DNA of 64,000 bases, taken from AP-15 sp963777435. GTDB lineage: Bacteria > Pseudomonadota > Alphaproteobacteria > ATCC43930 > CGMCC-115725. The stretch is taken from contig CAVZQT010000003.1 in assembly GCA_963777435.1 (NCBI GenBank), forward strand, positions 1 to 64,000, given 5' to 3'. Both the position numbers and the translations under genes were made by a program. Below are positions 53,063 through 61,193 of this stretch, in pieces; position 1 is the first letter of the stretch; every line of letters begins with the position of its first letter. Under the pieces are notes generated by a model. That model ran no database searches, was not told the origin of the DNA, and saw only the letters and a program-made list of their open reading frames with translations.

Positions 53063-53932
53063 ATGGAATCTTCGGATGCCGCACAGATTTTCAGTGCGCT
53101 CGGCCAAGCCAGCCGGCTTGAAGTCCTGCGCCTCCTGATCAGCTGCGGGCCCAACGGACTGCCGGCTCGCGAGATTTCTGGGCGCCTTGCGATACCTGCC
53201 TCGACGACATCCTTTCACCTCTCCGCCCTCGAACGGGCCGGGCTGATCCGGGCGACCCGGCAGGGCCGGCAGATCATTTATGCGTTGCGCGTCGTCGCCT
53301 TGCGCGAGCTTCTCGCCTTCCTGACGGAGGCCTGCTGCGGCGGCCGGCCGGAGCTGTGCGGCGATCTCACAGCGCTTCTGCCCCCCGTTTCCGATGAAAG
53401 CGAACCGATGACGCCTGTCTTCAATGTGCTGTTTCTGTGCACACACAATTCGGCGCGATCGATCATGGCCGAGGCAATCCTCAACCGCTTCGCCGGCGCT
53501 AAATTCCGGGCCTATTCGGCCGGTTCGCATCCGGCCAAAACGCCGATGCCGGAGGTGCTCGAAAAGCTGCGCGCGTTGGGCCATGACATCTCCGGCCTGC
53601 ACAGCAAGTCATGGCGGCTCTTCACTGAGCCTGACGCGCCGCAGCTGGATTTCGTGATCGGGCTTTGCGACATAATGGATCGGCGGACCTGTCCTGATTT
53701 CGGCGACAAGGCGGTGACAGCCTCCTGGTCCATGCCGGACCCGGCTAAGTACACGGGAGAGGGTGCCGAGCGCGAGGCGGTGCTGAACGAGCTTTATGCC
53801 GGGCTGTACCGCCGGATCATGATTTTTTCGAACCTGCCCTTTGCCCGGCTGGACCGGATGGCGGTGCGTAAGCGCCTCGATGAAATCGGCGCGGGGGCGG
53901 TCGGCACTCTTCTGCACGCGGTGGAGAGCTAG
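53063..53932 (+). CDS. ArsR-ArsC fusion: arsenite-responsive repressor and arsenate reductase
   Basis: A 289-residue fusion. Residues 1-110 are an ArsR/SmtB winged helix (ALGQASRLEVLRLLI, REISGRLAIPASTTSFHLSALERAGLI) with a cysteine cluster at 91-92 and 99 (ACCGGRPELC) as probable As(III) site. Residues 116-289 are a low-molecular-weight-phosphatase-type arsenate reductase: MTPVFNVLFLCTHNSARSI with the nucleophile Cys126 and Arg132 (CX5R), and further Cys in GLCDIMDRRTC. The protein may sense arsenite, repress the operon and reduce As(V) to As(III). It starts the island, with an operator over its own promoter. Confidence 0.85.
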   Translation: MESSDAAQIFSALGQASRLEVLRLLISCGPNGLPAREISGRLAIPASTTSFHLSALERAGLIRATRQGRQIIYALRVVALRELLAFLTEACCGGRPELCGDLTALLPPVSDESEPMTPVFNVLFLCTHNSARSIMAEAILNRFAGAKFRAYSAGSHPAKTPMPEVLEKLRALGHDISGLHSKSWRLFTEPDAPQLDFVIGLCDIMDRRTCPDFGDKAVTASWSMPDPAKYTGEGAEREAVLNELYAGLYRRIMIFSNLPFARLDRMAVRKRLDEIGAGAVGTLLHAVES

Positions 53933-53935
53933 ACG

Positions 53936-54980
53936 ATGCGCGTCGGGATCAACGGCATGGATCGGATCGGCCGGCTCGCCTTGCGCGCCGCACTGGGCGC
54001 GATGGATCGGCCCGATGACGATCCGCGCGCCGGCAACCGGCTCGACGTCGTTCAATGTCAATGAAGTTAAAGGCGGCGCTGCGGTCGCCGCGCACCTTCT
54101 CGAATTCGACAGCCTGCATGGCCGCTGGCGCCAGAACTTTGCCGCCGAAGATGATCAGGCGATCGTCATCGGCAATCGGCGCATCGGGTTTAGCGACGCC
54201 GGCCTGCCGGGCGAGGTGCCATGGGGCGATCTCGGCTGCGATATCGTCCTCGAATGCACCGGAAAATTTCTCAAGCCGGATCAGCTTCAGGGTTACTTCG
54301 ATCGAGGCGTTCGGCGCGTCATCGTGGCGGCGCCGGTCAAAGACCCGGCGGCGCTCAACGTCGTCGTCGGCGTCAACGACGATCGCTACGAACCGGCAGA
54401 GCACCGGCTGCTGACCGCAGCGTCGTGTACCACCAACTGTCTGGCGCCCGTGGTCAAGGTCGTTCACGAGGCGATCGGCATCCGGCACGGCCAGATAACG
54501 ACGATCCACGATCCGACCAATACCAACGTCGTCGTCGATGCGCCGCACAAGGATCTGCGCCGCGCGCGCTCGGCAATGCTGTCGTTGCAGCCCACCACCA
54601 CGGGCAGTGCGAACGCGATCGCGCTGATTTATCCCGAGCTGAAGGGCCGGCTGAACGGACATGCGGTGCGAGTTCCCGTGCTCAACGCCTCGCTGACGGA
54701 TTGCGTCTTCGAGTTGGAGCGGCCGACCAGTGCCGACGAAGTCAACCAGCTGTTCCGGGAGGCCGCCGCGGGACCGCTTGCCGGCATCCTCGGCTTCGAG
54801 GCGAGACCGCTGGTCTCGGCCGATTACAATAACGACACGCGCAGCGCGATCGTCGACGGACCCAGCACGATGGTCACCGATGGCACGCTGCTGAAGATCT
54901 ACGCCTGGTACGACAACGAGGTCGGCTATGCCTGCCGCATGGTCGATCTGGCCAACATTGTCATCGAGCGAGGTGTGTGA
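53936..54980 (+). pseudogene. ArsJ-linked glyceraldehyde-3-phosphate dehydrogenase, one frameshift
   Basis: From ATG 53936 the frame reads MRVGINGMDRIGRLALRAALG. Near 54050 the frame shifts, and the remainder continues in another frame with VNEVKGGAAVAAHLLEFDSLHGRW and the catalytic ASCTTNCLAPVVKVVH, then WYDNEVGYACRMVDLANIV, ending at 54980. Joined length about 347 residues, normal for GAPDH. In ArsJ-linked systems this enzyme makes 1-arseno-3-phosphoglycerate from glyceraldehyde-3-phosphate and arsenate for export by ArsJ. The first motif has GMDRIG where GxGRIG is usual. Whether the indel is real decides if the pathway works. Confidence 0.8.
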
Positions 54981-56236
54981 TGGGTGGCGCTCGCAATTAC
55001 CTGATCGTTACCGCCAGTTATTGGAGTTTTACGCTGACCGACGGCGCGCTGCGCATGTTGGTGCTGCTCCATTTCTATTCGCTCGGCTACACGCCGTTTA
55101 TGCTGGCCTCGCTGTTCCTGCTGTACGAGGCGGCCGGTATCTTCGCCAATCTTGGCGGCGGCTGGCTCGCCGCCCGGTTCGGCATACCGCGCATGCTGGC
55201 GGTTGGCCTGGTGCTGCAGATCGGCGGCCTCTTATTGCTTTCCGCTCTCAACCCTGCCTGGGGTGCGACATTCTCGGTTGCCTGGGTCGTGATGGCGCAG
55301 GGCATCTCCGGCGTCGCCAAGGACGTTACTAAGACCGCTTCCAAATCGGCGATCAAGGCCACCTCCGAAGGCGGCGCCGGGCAGTTGTTCCGCTGGGTCG
55401 CGTGGTTCACCGGTTCGAAAAACGCGATGAAGGGGTTTGGCTTCTTCGTCGGCGGTTTTCTGCTTCAGGCCGCCGGGTTCCGCGGGGCGTTGTGGCTGAT
55501 GGCGGCAATGCTCGCGGCCGTGCTCGTCAACGTGCTGCTGAGCCTGCCAACCGAACTCGGCAAGGCCAAAGCGTCCAAGTCGTTTGGCGAGCTGTTCGCG
55601 AAATCGCGCGCGATCAATCTGCTCGCGGCCGCGCGCATCTTCCTGTTCGGGTCGCGCGACGTCTGGTTTGTCGTCGGCTTGCCGGTTTTCCTCTACAGTC
55701 AGGGGTGGAAATACATCGAGGTGGCCGGCTACATCGCCGCCTGGACCATCGGCTATGGGCTGGTGCAAGCGATCGCCCCGATGGTCGTGCGCCGCAGCCC
55801 CGATGGGTTGTCGCGCGAAATTCCCGAAGCACGCCTCTGGGGTGCGGTGCTTACCGCGATACCGGTGGCACTCGTGCTGATGATGCAGGCCCGCCTGCCG
55901 GTCAGTCCCGGTTTGCTGGTAGTCGTCGGTCTCGGCGTATTCGGTTTTGCCTTCGCGGTGATTTCGTCGCTGCACTCCTATCTGATCCTCGCCTATGCCG
56001 GGACGAAGAAAGCGGCCGAGGATGTCGGCTTCTATTACGCGGCGAATGCCGGCGGCCGGCTGATTGGCATCCTGTTGTCAGGGCTGCTGACCCAATATGG
56101 CAGCCTGCCGGCGTGTCTATGGGGTTCGGCGGCAATGCTGGCCTTGTGCCTGGCGCTGGTGTTTCTGCTCCCCTCGGGTGCTGAGGCCCGCGGCGATGTC
56201 CTGGTCGGCGATCCGTCGGCGCATGTCCGAAGCTAG
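54980..56236 (+). CDS. arsJ: ArsJ, efflux transporter for 1-arseno-3-phosphoglycerate
   Basis: A 418-residue major facilitator superfamily member with about 11-12 hydrophobic segments. Family marks: NYLIVTASYWSFTLTDGALRMLVLLHFY at the N-terminus, GISGVAKDVTKTASKSAIK and FTGSKNAMKGFGFFVGG in the middle, and SLHSYLILAYAGTKKAAEDVGFYYAANAGGR near the end. ArsJ exports the labile arsenate ester made by the linked GAPDH, which then decays to arsenate outside: the net effect is arsenate efflux. ATG 54980 overlaps the GAPDH stop (TGATG), so translation is coupled. Confidence 0.9.
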   Translation: MGGARNYLIVTASYWSFTLTDGALRMLVLLHFYSLGYTPFMLASLFLLYEAAGIFANLGGGWLAARFGIPRMLAVGLVLQIGGLLLLSALNPAWGATFSVAWVVMAQGISGVAKDVTKTASKSAIKATSEGGAGQLFRWVAWFTGSKNAMKGFGFFVGGFLLQAAGFRGALWLMAAMLAAVLVNVLLSLPTELGKAKASKSFGELFAKSRAINLLAAARIFLFGSRDVWFVVGLPVFLYSQGWKYIEVAGYIAAWTIGYGLVQAIAPMVVRRSPDGLSREIPEARLWGAVLTAIPVALVLMMQARLPVSPGLLVVVGLGVFGFAFAVISSLHSYLILAYAGTKKAAEDVGFYYAANAGGRLIGILLSGLLTQYGSLPACLWGSAAMLALCLALVFLLPSGAEARGDVLVGDPSAHVRS

Positions 56237-57635
56237 CCGGGCAGGCGGAAGCTCGCGCTCCGGAGAGCCTATCAACTGGTGGCGCGTGCTGGCCCATGTC
56301 GTCGCGTTTTGTGTGGCGGCAGCGATAGGAGGGTTCCTTGTTTACCCTTCCTATCCGCGGTTCCAGGCTGACACGGATACCCCCGGCGAGGCATTCGGAG
56401 CGTTTCTGACCTGTTGCGTGATCGCCGGCGGCATTGGCCCGCTGATCGTGCTTTGCCTTATTGGGACGCACCGGCTTGCAGTGCGCGGGCTAAGGCAACG
56501 ACACCGCTCACCAGATCGGTTTGAGATTTCTCCAACATTAGAGCGTGACCAGGAGAAGTTGGGGCGTCCCATGGCTCGTATCGTGTTGCGCGCAATATTG
56601 GCGTCATTGCTGTGCGTCGCCCTGATCGTTGCCCTATCGTCCGCGGATCGAGCGGTAGCCGTCGTAACAGAATCATTGTCGGGCGCCGGCAGCACGTTTT
56701 CCGCTCCGCTCTATCAGCAGTGGATCAAAGCCTATGAGCGCGATCGGCCATCGGTTGCGATCACGTACGCTGCCGTCGGCAGCGGGGAGGGCGTTAGCCG
56801 CTTTGTTGCCGGATCCGTCGATTTCGGCGCCAGCGACGTGATCTTGAGCAACAGCGAGATCGCCAAGGTTTCCAAAGGCGTGGTCATGGTTCCGGCGACG
56901 GCGGGAATGGTCGTGCTCGCCTACAATCTGCCGGACCTACATGGCGTGTTGAGGCTGCCTCGCGAGGCGTATCCGGGGATATTCTCGGGCGCGATCCGGT
57001 ACTGGGACGACCCGCGGATTCAGAAAGCAAATCCCGGTCTTGTGCTGCCGCACCGCGGGATCGGCATCGTCGCTCGCCAGGACAGTAGCGGCACCACCAA
57101 TGCTTTTACCAACCATCTCGCCGCAATCGATCCGACATGGCGTGCCCAAGGCTTTGGGATCGGCAAGCTTATCGAATGGCCCGCCGCCACGGTGTACGGA
57201 ACAGGCAATGAGGGCGTCGCGTCCCGGATCAAACTCGTCACCGGGTCGATTGGCTACGTCGAATACGGGTTCGCCAAACGGCTGGGATTGCCGATGGCTA
57301 TACTGCAGAACAAGGCCGGCGCTTTTGTCGAGCCGAATTTGGCGGCGGGTCAGTCGGCTCTGTCCGAAGCCGCCGCGACGTCACCAAAAACGCTGGCGGC
57401 ACTGGACTCCTCCATCGTCGATCCTGCGGGTTCCGGCGCTTACCCGATCGTGACGTTCAGCTGGCTGCTGCTCTATCGGCAGTATGCCGACCCGGCGAAA
57501 GGCGACGCTATCCGCGACTTTGTTGCCTGGGGGCTGTCGAGCGGCCAGTCGTTCGACAAGGAACTCGGCTACATCCCGCTGCCGGACAAGGTGGCGATGG
57601 CGGGGAGACAGGCGTTAGCGGATATCGGCCGCTAG
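56223..57635 (+). CDS. PstS-like phosphate/arsenate-binding protein with extra membrane segment
   Basis: An open frame from ATG 56223 has two hydrophobic helices (VLAHVVAFCVAAAIGGFLVY and AFLTCCVIAGGIGPLIVLCL), then a third (LRAILASLLCVALIVALSS) that on its own would be a signal peptide. After it, a PstS-type periplasmic domain follows: SLSGAGSTFSAPLYQQWIKAY, ITYAAVGSGEGVSRFVAGSVDFGASDV, RQDSSGTTNAFTNHL and GSIGYVEYGF. The ligand loops for phosphate are all present. It is either a membrane-anchored fusion (470 residues) or two genes; ATG 56572 with AGGAGAAG upstream would give the PstS part alone (354 residues). In an arsenic island the protein may scavenge phosphate against arsenate. Confidence 0.75.
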   Translation: MSEASRAGGSSRSGEPINWWRVLAHVVAFCVAAAIGGFLVYPSYPRFQADTDTPGEAFGAFLTCCVIAGGIGPLIVLCLIGTHRLAVRGLRQRHRSPDRFEISPTLERDQEKLGRPMARIVLRAILASLLCVALIVALSSADRAVAVVTESLSGAGSTFSAPLYQQWIKAYERDRPSVAITYAAVGSGEGVSRFVAGSVDFGASDVILSNSEIAKVSKGVVMVPATAGMVVLAYNLPDLHGVLRLPREAYPGIFSGAIRYWDDPRIQKANPGLVLPHRGIGIVARQDSSGTTNAFTNHLAAIDPTWRAQGFGIGKLIEWPAATVYGTGNEGVASRIKLVTGSIGYVEYGFAKRLGLPMAILQNKAGAFVEPNLAAGQSALSEAAATSPKTLAALDSSIVDPAGSGAYPIVTFSWLLLYRQYADPAKGDAIRDFVAWGLSSGQSFDKELGYIPLPDKVAMAGRQALADIGR

Positions 57636-57782
57636 AGCTCGCCAGCTCTGCACCCTGGTGTTGAGCGCGTGAACCTGTGGGCTCCGAAAAGACCGCGGAG
57701 ATAGGGCCCGACGATTGCCCGCTCGCCGGCGGCACTGATGGCTGCTGATGCGCCGTCGTTTCGAGGTTTCTAAAAATGTCAC

Positions 57783-57820
57783 TTGACGAGATGGTAAACC
57801 CATTTCTATTTTGACGATAG
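57783..57820 (+). promoter_or_regulatory. Promoter and operator of the second ars transcription unit
   Basis: TTGACG (57783-57788) and TATTTT (57807-57812) with an 18-nt spacer, and the inverted repeat CTAT/ATAG (57806-57809 and 57817-57820) over the -10 element. It lies 29 nt before the arsR start, so self-repression by that ArsR is likely. Confidence 0.5.
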
Positions 57821-57848
57821 TTGAAACGTTGAAAGGCGCTGGTCGATC

Positions 57849-58220
57849 ATGGACCAGAAACATGCAATCGCCGCCCTCGCGGCGCTTGCCCAGGAAACCC
57901 GCCTCGAACTGTTCCGTCTCTTAGTTACCTGTGGCCCCGAAGGGCTGAGGGCCGGGGTCATTGCCGAGCGGCTCGGCGTGCAACCCTCGTCGCTCTCCTT
58001 TCACCTGGCACAGCTCACCCATGCCGGGCTGATCGCCCAGCGCCGTCAAAGCCGGCAACTGATCTATTCGGCTGAATACACCGCGATGAACGAGCTATTG
58101 GCCTATCTCACCGAGAATTGCTGCGGCCGCGGAGAATCCTGCGCGCCCGCCTGTAATCCCGCCGACGTCTTTACCACAGGAGACCGCAATGAAACGGTTG
58201 CACGTCCACGTGTCGGTTGA
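57849..58220 (+). CDS. arsR: ArsR-family transcriptional repressor
   Basis: A 123-residue winged-helix protein: LAALAQETRLELFRLLVTCGPEG, VIAERLGVQPSSLSFHLAQLTHAGLI and QRRQSRQLIYSAEYTAMNELLAYL. A C-terminal cysteine cluster (ENCCGRGESCAPAC) is the probable As(III) or MAs(III) sensor site, as in C-terminal-cysteine ArsR types. It should release the promoter at 57783 on binding trivalent arsenic. The last 32 nt overlap the arsI gene, so the two are coupled. It is the second regulator of the island, separate from the ArsR-ArsC fusion. Confidence 0.9.
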   Translation: MDQKHAIAALAALAQETRLELFRLLVTCGPEGLRAGVIAERLGVQPSSLSFHLAQLTHAGLIAQRRQSRQLIYSAEYTAMNELLAYLTENCCGRGESCAPACNPADVFTTGDRNETVARPRVG

Positions 58221-58686
58221 CGATCTCGCGCAATCGATGCGCTTCTACTCGACCCTGTTCGCCGCCGAGCCGACGGTCGTCAAAGACGATTACGTCAAAT
58301 GGATGCTCGACGATCCGCGGGTCAATTTCGCGATCAGCACGCGTCCCGGCCGGCCAGCCGGAATTTCGCATCTCGGCATCCAGGCCGAGGACGAGGCCGA
58401 GCTCGCGGAGGTGTACGACCGGCTGAGCCGCGCCGAGCGTCCAATGGTCGAGGCGAAGAACGCCACCTGCTGCTACGCTAAGTCGGACAAGCAATGGATT
58501 GCCGATCCGCAGGGCGTGCCGTGGGAGACCTTCTATACCTATGGCGAAAGCACGGTTTATGGCGAGGGCTCGCTTGCCAAGCTGAAGGAAGTCAGTGAAG
58601 CGGCGGGCGGCGCGACTTCTTGTTGCGAGCCTGAGGCGATCCGGATGCCGCAACCGGCGGCCGCAACTTCCTGCTGCGCGCGCTAG
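58189..58686 (+). CDS. arsI: ArsI-type C-As lyase (vicinal oxygen chelate family)
   Basis: A 165-residue protein, MKRLHVHVSVDDLAQSMRFYSTLF at the start and SHLGIQAEDEAELAEVYDRL in the middle: the vicinal-oxygen-chelate fold with iron ligands His5 or His7, His61 and Glu113 (PWETF). The vicinal pair Cys94-Cys95 in NATCCYAKSDKQW is the mark of ArsI and of related CadI. ArsI cleaves the C-As bond of trivalent methylarsenicals and aromatic arsenicals, giving As(III). The C-terminal tail carries two further CC pairs (TSCCEP, TSCCAR), as in many arsenic enzymes. It precedes arsM in the same transcript. Confidence 0.9.
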   Translation: MKRLHVHVSVDDLAQSMRFYSTLFAAEPTVVKDDYVKWMLDDPRVNFAISTRPGRPAGISHLGIQAEDEAELAEVYDRLSRAERPMVEAKNATCCYAKSDKQWIADPQGVPWETFYTYGESTVYGEGSLAKLKEVSEAAGGATSCCEPEAIRMPQPAAATSCCAR

Positions 58687-58703
58687 ACGGAGGGGAGGAG
58701 ACT

Positions 58704-59495
58704 ATGGATCAGGACATGCAAAAAGAACTGGTGCGGGCGCGCTACGGCGGGATCGCCGAAGCGGCGGGCACGGCAAGCTGCTGCGCGCCAGCTTCGTCCT
58801 GCTGCGGTCCGAGCGCCGATCCTACGACTAAATCCCGTGAGATGGGTTATTCGGCGGCCGAGCTGGCCGCCGTGCCAGACGGAGCCAATCTCGGCCTCGG
58901 CTGCGGCAACCCGCAAGCGATTGCAGCCTTGAAGCCCGGCGAGACCGTCATCGATCTCGGCAGCGGCGCCGGCTTCGACTGCTTTCTCGCCGCCGGCCAG
59001 GTCGGCGCGACGGGCCATGTGATTGGCGTCGACATGACGCACGAGATGCTTAAGAAAGCGCGCGAGAACGCGGCCAAGATCGATGCCCGCAATGTCGAGT
59101 TCCGGCTTGGCGAGCTCGAGCATCTGCCGGTAGCCGACAACACCGCCGACGTGATCCTCTCGAACTGCGTGATCAACCTGGTGCCGGACAAAGAGCAGGT
59201 GTTCCGCGAAGCGTTTAGGGTCCTGAAGCCGGGCGGACGGCTGGCGATTTCCGACGTGGTCAATAGCGCGCCCTTGCCGGCTGAGTTGCAGTCCGACAGC
59301 GCGCTGTTGTGCGGCTGCATCAGCGGCGCGGCACCGATCGACCGCCTAGAGACATGGCTTGCGCATGCGGGTTTCGTCGAGGTGCGGGTAACCCCGCGGC
59401 CGGAAAGCCGCGAGCTGATCAAGACGTGGGCGCCAGGTCGCGGTATCGAGGACTTTGTCGTATCGGCCGCCGTCGAGGGCCGCAAACCGGGCTGA
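58704..59495 (+). CDS. arsM: Arsenite S-adenosylmethionine methyltransferase ArsM
   Basis: A 263-residue enzyme. N-terminal cysteines (TASCCAPASSCCG), then the SAM-binding motif VIDLGSGAGFDCFLAAGQVG and GVDMTHEMLKKAREN, SNCVINLVPDKEQVFREAFRVLKPGG and LLCGCISGAAPIDRLETWL. The Cys in GFDC, SNC and CGC match the arsenite-binding set of ArsM. It methylates As(III) to mono-, di- and trimethyl arsenicals. An ArsI in the same transcript can reverse the first step, so the two enzymes may set the methylation state together. Confidence 0.9.
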   Translation: MDQDMQKELVRARYGGIAEAAGTASCCAPASSCCGPSADPTTKSREMGYSAAELAAVPDGANLGLGCGNPQAIAALKPGETVIDLGSGAGFDCFLAAGQVGATGHVIGVDMTHEMLKKARENAAKIDARNVEFRLGELEHLPVADNTADVILSNCVINLVPDKEQVFREAFRVLKPGGRLAISDVVNSAPLPAELQSDSALLCGCISGAAPIDRLETWLAHAGFVEVRVTPRPESRELIKTWAPGRGIEDFVVSAAVEGRKPG

Positions 59496-59575
59496 GCGGG
59501 GATATCCGGGGCAAGGCCGAAGGCACCTTCGCCCCATGCATCGATCAACGGTTTAACCGAACAAGGGTAACTGCG

Positions 59576-60652
59576 ATGACATCTGTCAGTGATGCCAGAG
59601 GCCGCGCAGCGGCGCCGGCACTCGGCACCTTTGAGCGCTATCTCACCCTCTGGGTCGCGCTCTGTATCCTTGCCGGCATCGTGCTCGGCAGGCTGTTACC
59701 CGCGCCGTTCCATACCCTCGGCCGCATGACGGTTGCCGAGGTCAATATCCCGGTCGCCGTGCTGATCTGGCTGATGATTGTGCCGATGCTGCTCAAGGTG
59801 GATTTTGGCGCATTGCACCGCGTCACCGAGCAATGGCGCGGTATTGCCGTGACCGTCGGCATCAACTGGCTGGTCAAGCCATTCAGCATGGCGCTGCTCG
59901 GCTGGCTGTTTATCGGCTGGCTGTTCCGCCCGTTTCTGCCACCCGGGCAGATCGACAGCTATATCGCCGGTCTCATTCTGTTGGCCGCAGCACCGTGCAC
60001 GGCGATGGTGTTTGTGTGGTCCAACCTGACCGACGGCGACGCCAACTTCACGTTGAGCCAAGTTGCGCTCAACGACACGATCATGGTGTTTGCCTTCGCC
60101 CCAATCGTGGCGCTGCTGCTCGGGCTCTCTTCGATCACCGTGCCGTGGACGACGCTGTTCCTTTCGGTGGTTCTCTACATTGTCGTGCCGGTGATCGCAG
60201 CGCAGCTATGGCGGCGTTCGCTGCTGGCGCACGGCGGCGATGCAGCACTCGCGAATACCCTCAAAAAACTGCAGCCGGTTTCGCTCCTCGCATTGCTGGC
60301 GACGCTCGTGTTGCTGTTCGGCTTCCAGGGCGAGCAGATCGTCAAGCAGCCGATGATCATCGCGCTGCTGGCGGTGCCGATCATTATTCAGGTCTATCTC
60401 AATGCCGGCATTGCGTATGGGCTGAACCGGGCGCTCGGCGTGCCGCACAACGTGGCGTGCCCCTCGGCCTTGATCGGGGCCTCGAACTTCTTCGAGCTCG
60501 CCGTCGCCGCGGCGATCGCGCTGTTCGGGTTTCAGTCGGGGGCGGCGCTCGCGACCGTGGTCGGCGTGCTGGTCGAAGTGCCGGTCATGCTATCTGTCGT
60601 GCGGATCGTGTTGCGCACCCGCGGCTGGTACGACCGCGCCCGGACCGCCTAA
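59576..60652 (+). CDS. acr3: Acr3-type arsenite efflux permease
   Basis: A 358-residue membrane protein with ten hydrophobic segments: YLTLWVALCILAGIVLGRLLP, NIPVAVLIWLMIVPMLLKVDF, LILLAAAPCTAMVFVWSNLTDGDANFTLSQVALNDTIMVF and IGASNFFELAVAAAIALFG. The conserved Cys in APCTAM and Glu in NFFELA are the functional residues of Acr3. It expels arsenite across the inner membrane using the proton motive force. ATG 59576 is chosen; the frame runs on upstream into arsM. It is the main outlet for As(III) made by ArsC and ArsI. Confidence 0.92.
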   Translation: MTSVSDARGRAAAPALGTFERYLTLWVALCILAGIVLGRLLPAPFHTLGRMTVAEVNIPVAVLIWLMIVPMLLKVDFGALHRVTEQWRGIAVTVGINWLVKPFSMALLGWLFIGWLFRPFLPPGQIDSYIAGLILLAAAPCTAMVFVWSNLTDGDANFTLSQVALNDTIMVFAFAPIVALLLGLSSITVPWTTLFLSVVLYIVVPVIAAQLWRRSLLAHGGDAALANTLKKLQPVSLLALLATLVLLFGFQGEQIVKQPMIIALLAVPIIIQVYLNAGIAYGLNRALGVPHNVACPSALIGASNFFELAVAAAIALFGFQSGAALATVVGVLVEVPVMLSVVRIVLRTRGWYDRARTA

Positions 60653-60667
60653 AACAGCCGAACATTG

Positions 60668-61193
60668 ATGGCCGGTGGGACCGATTTGCGGACGCGTGCG
60701 GCAACGCTCGCCGATGCGGCCGCGATTGCGGCGATCTACAATGAAGGCCTTGTCGATCGTGTTGCCACTTTCGAGACCGAGCCGCGCTCCTCCGGGCAAA
60801 TTTCCCAGTGGTTCACCGGGCGGCAGCTGGTGATCGTTGCCGCAACCGCGGTGACGGGACCCGTCGCCTTTGCCGCGTCCTTTCCCTATAGCGCTCGGGT
60901 TTGCTACGCCGGCATCGGCGAATTCTCGGTCTATGTGAGACGCGATTATCGCGGCCGCGGCGCCGGCCGTGCGGTGCTCGCCGCGCTGATCGAGGCGGCT
61001 ACTGCCGCCGGCCTGCACAATCTCACCAGCCGGGTATTTCCCGAAAACGCCGCGAGCCGGGCTCTGTTGAGGAGTTCTCGGTTTCGCGGAAATCGGGATT
61101 CATCGTCGGCACGGCAAACTGGATGGCGTCTGGCGTGATTGCGTGATTGTCGAGCGGTTGCTCGATACCGGCATCGCCGAGGATCAGCGATGA
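60668..61193 (+). pseudogene. arsN: ArsN-type GNAT acetyltransferase, one frameshift
   Basis: ATG 60668 opens MAGGTDLRTRAATLADAAAIAAIYNEGLVDRVATFE, then EFSVYVRRDYRGRGAGRAVLAALIEAA (acetyl-CoA loop RGRGAGRA) and LTSRVFPENAASRALL. Near 61075 one base is extra; the next frame carries GFAEIGIHRRHGKLDGVWRD and VIVERLL to a TGA at 61191-61193, giving about 175 residues. ArsN proteins acetylate organoarsenical herbicides or arsenothricin-like compounds. Without the last 40 residues the shorter frame (stop at 61138) probably makes a poor enzyme. It follows acr3 in the same direction. Confidence 0.8.
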
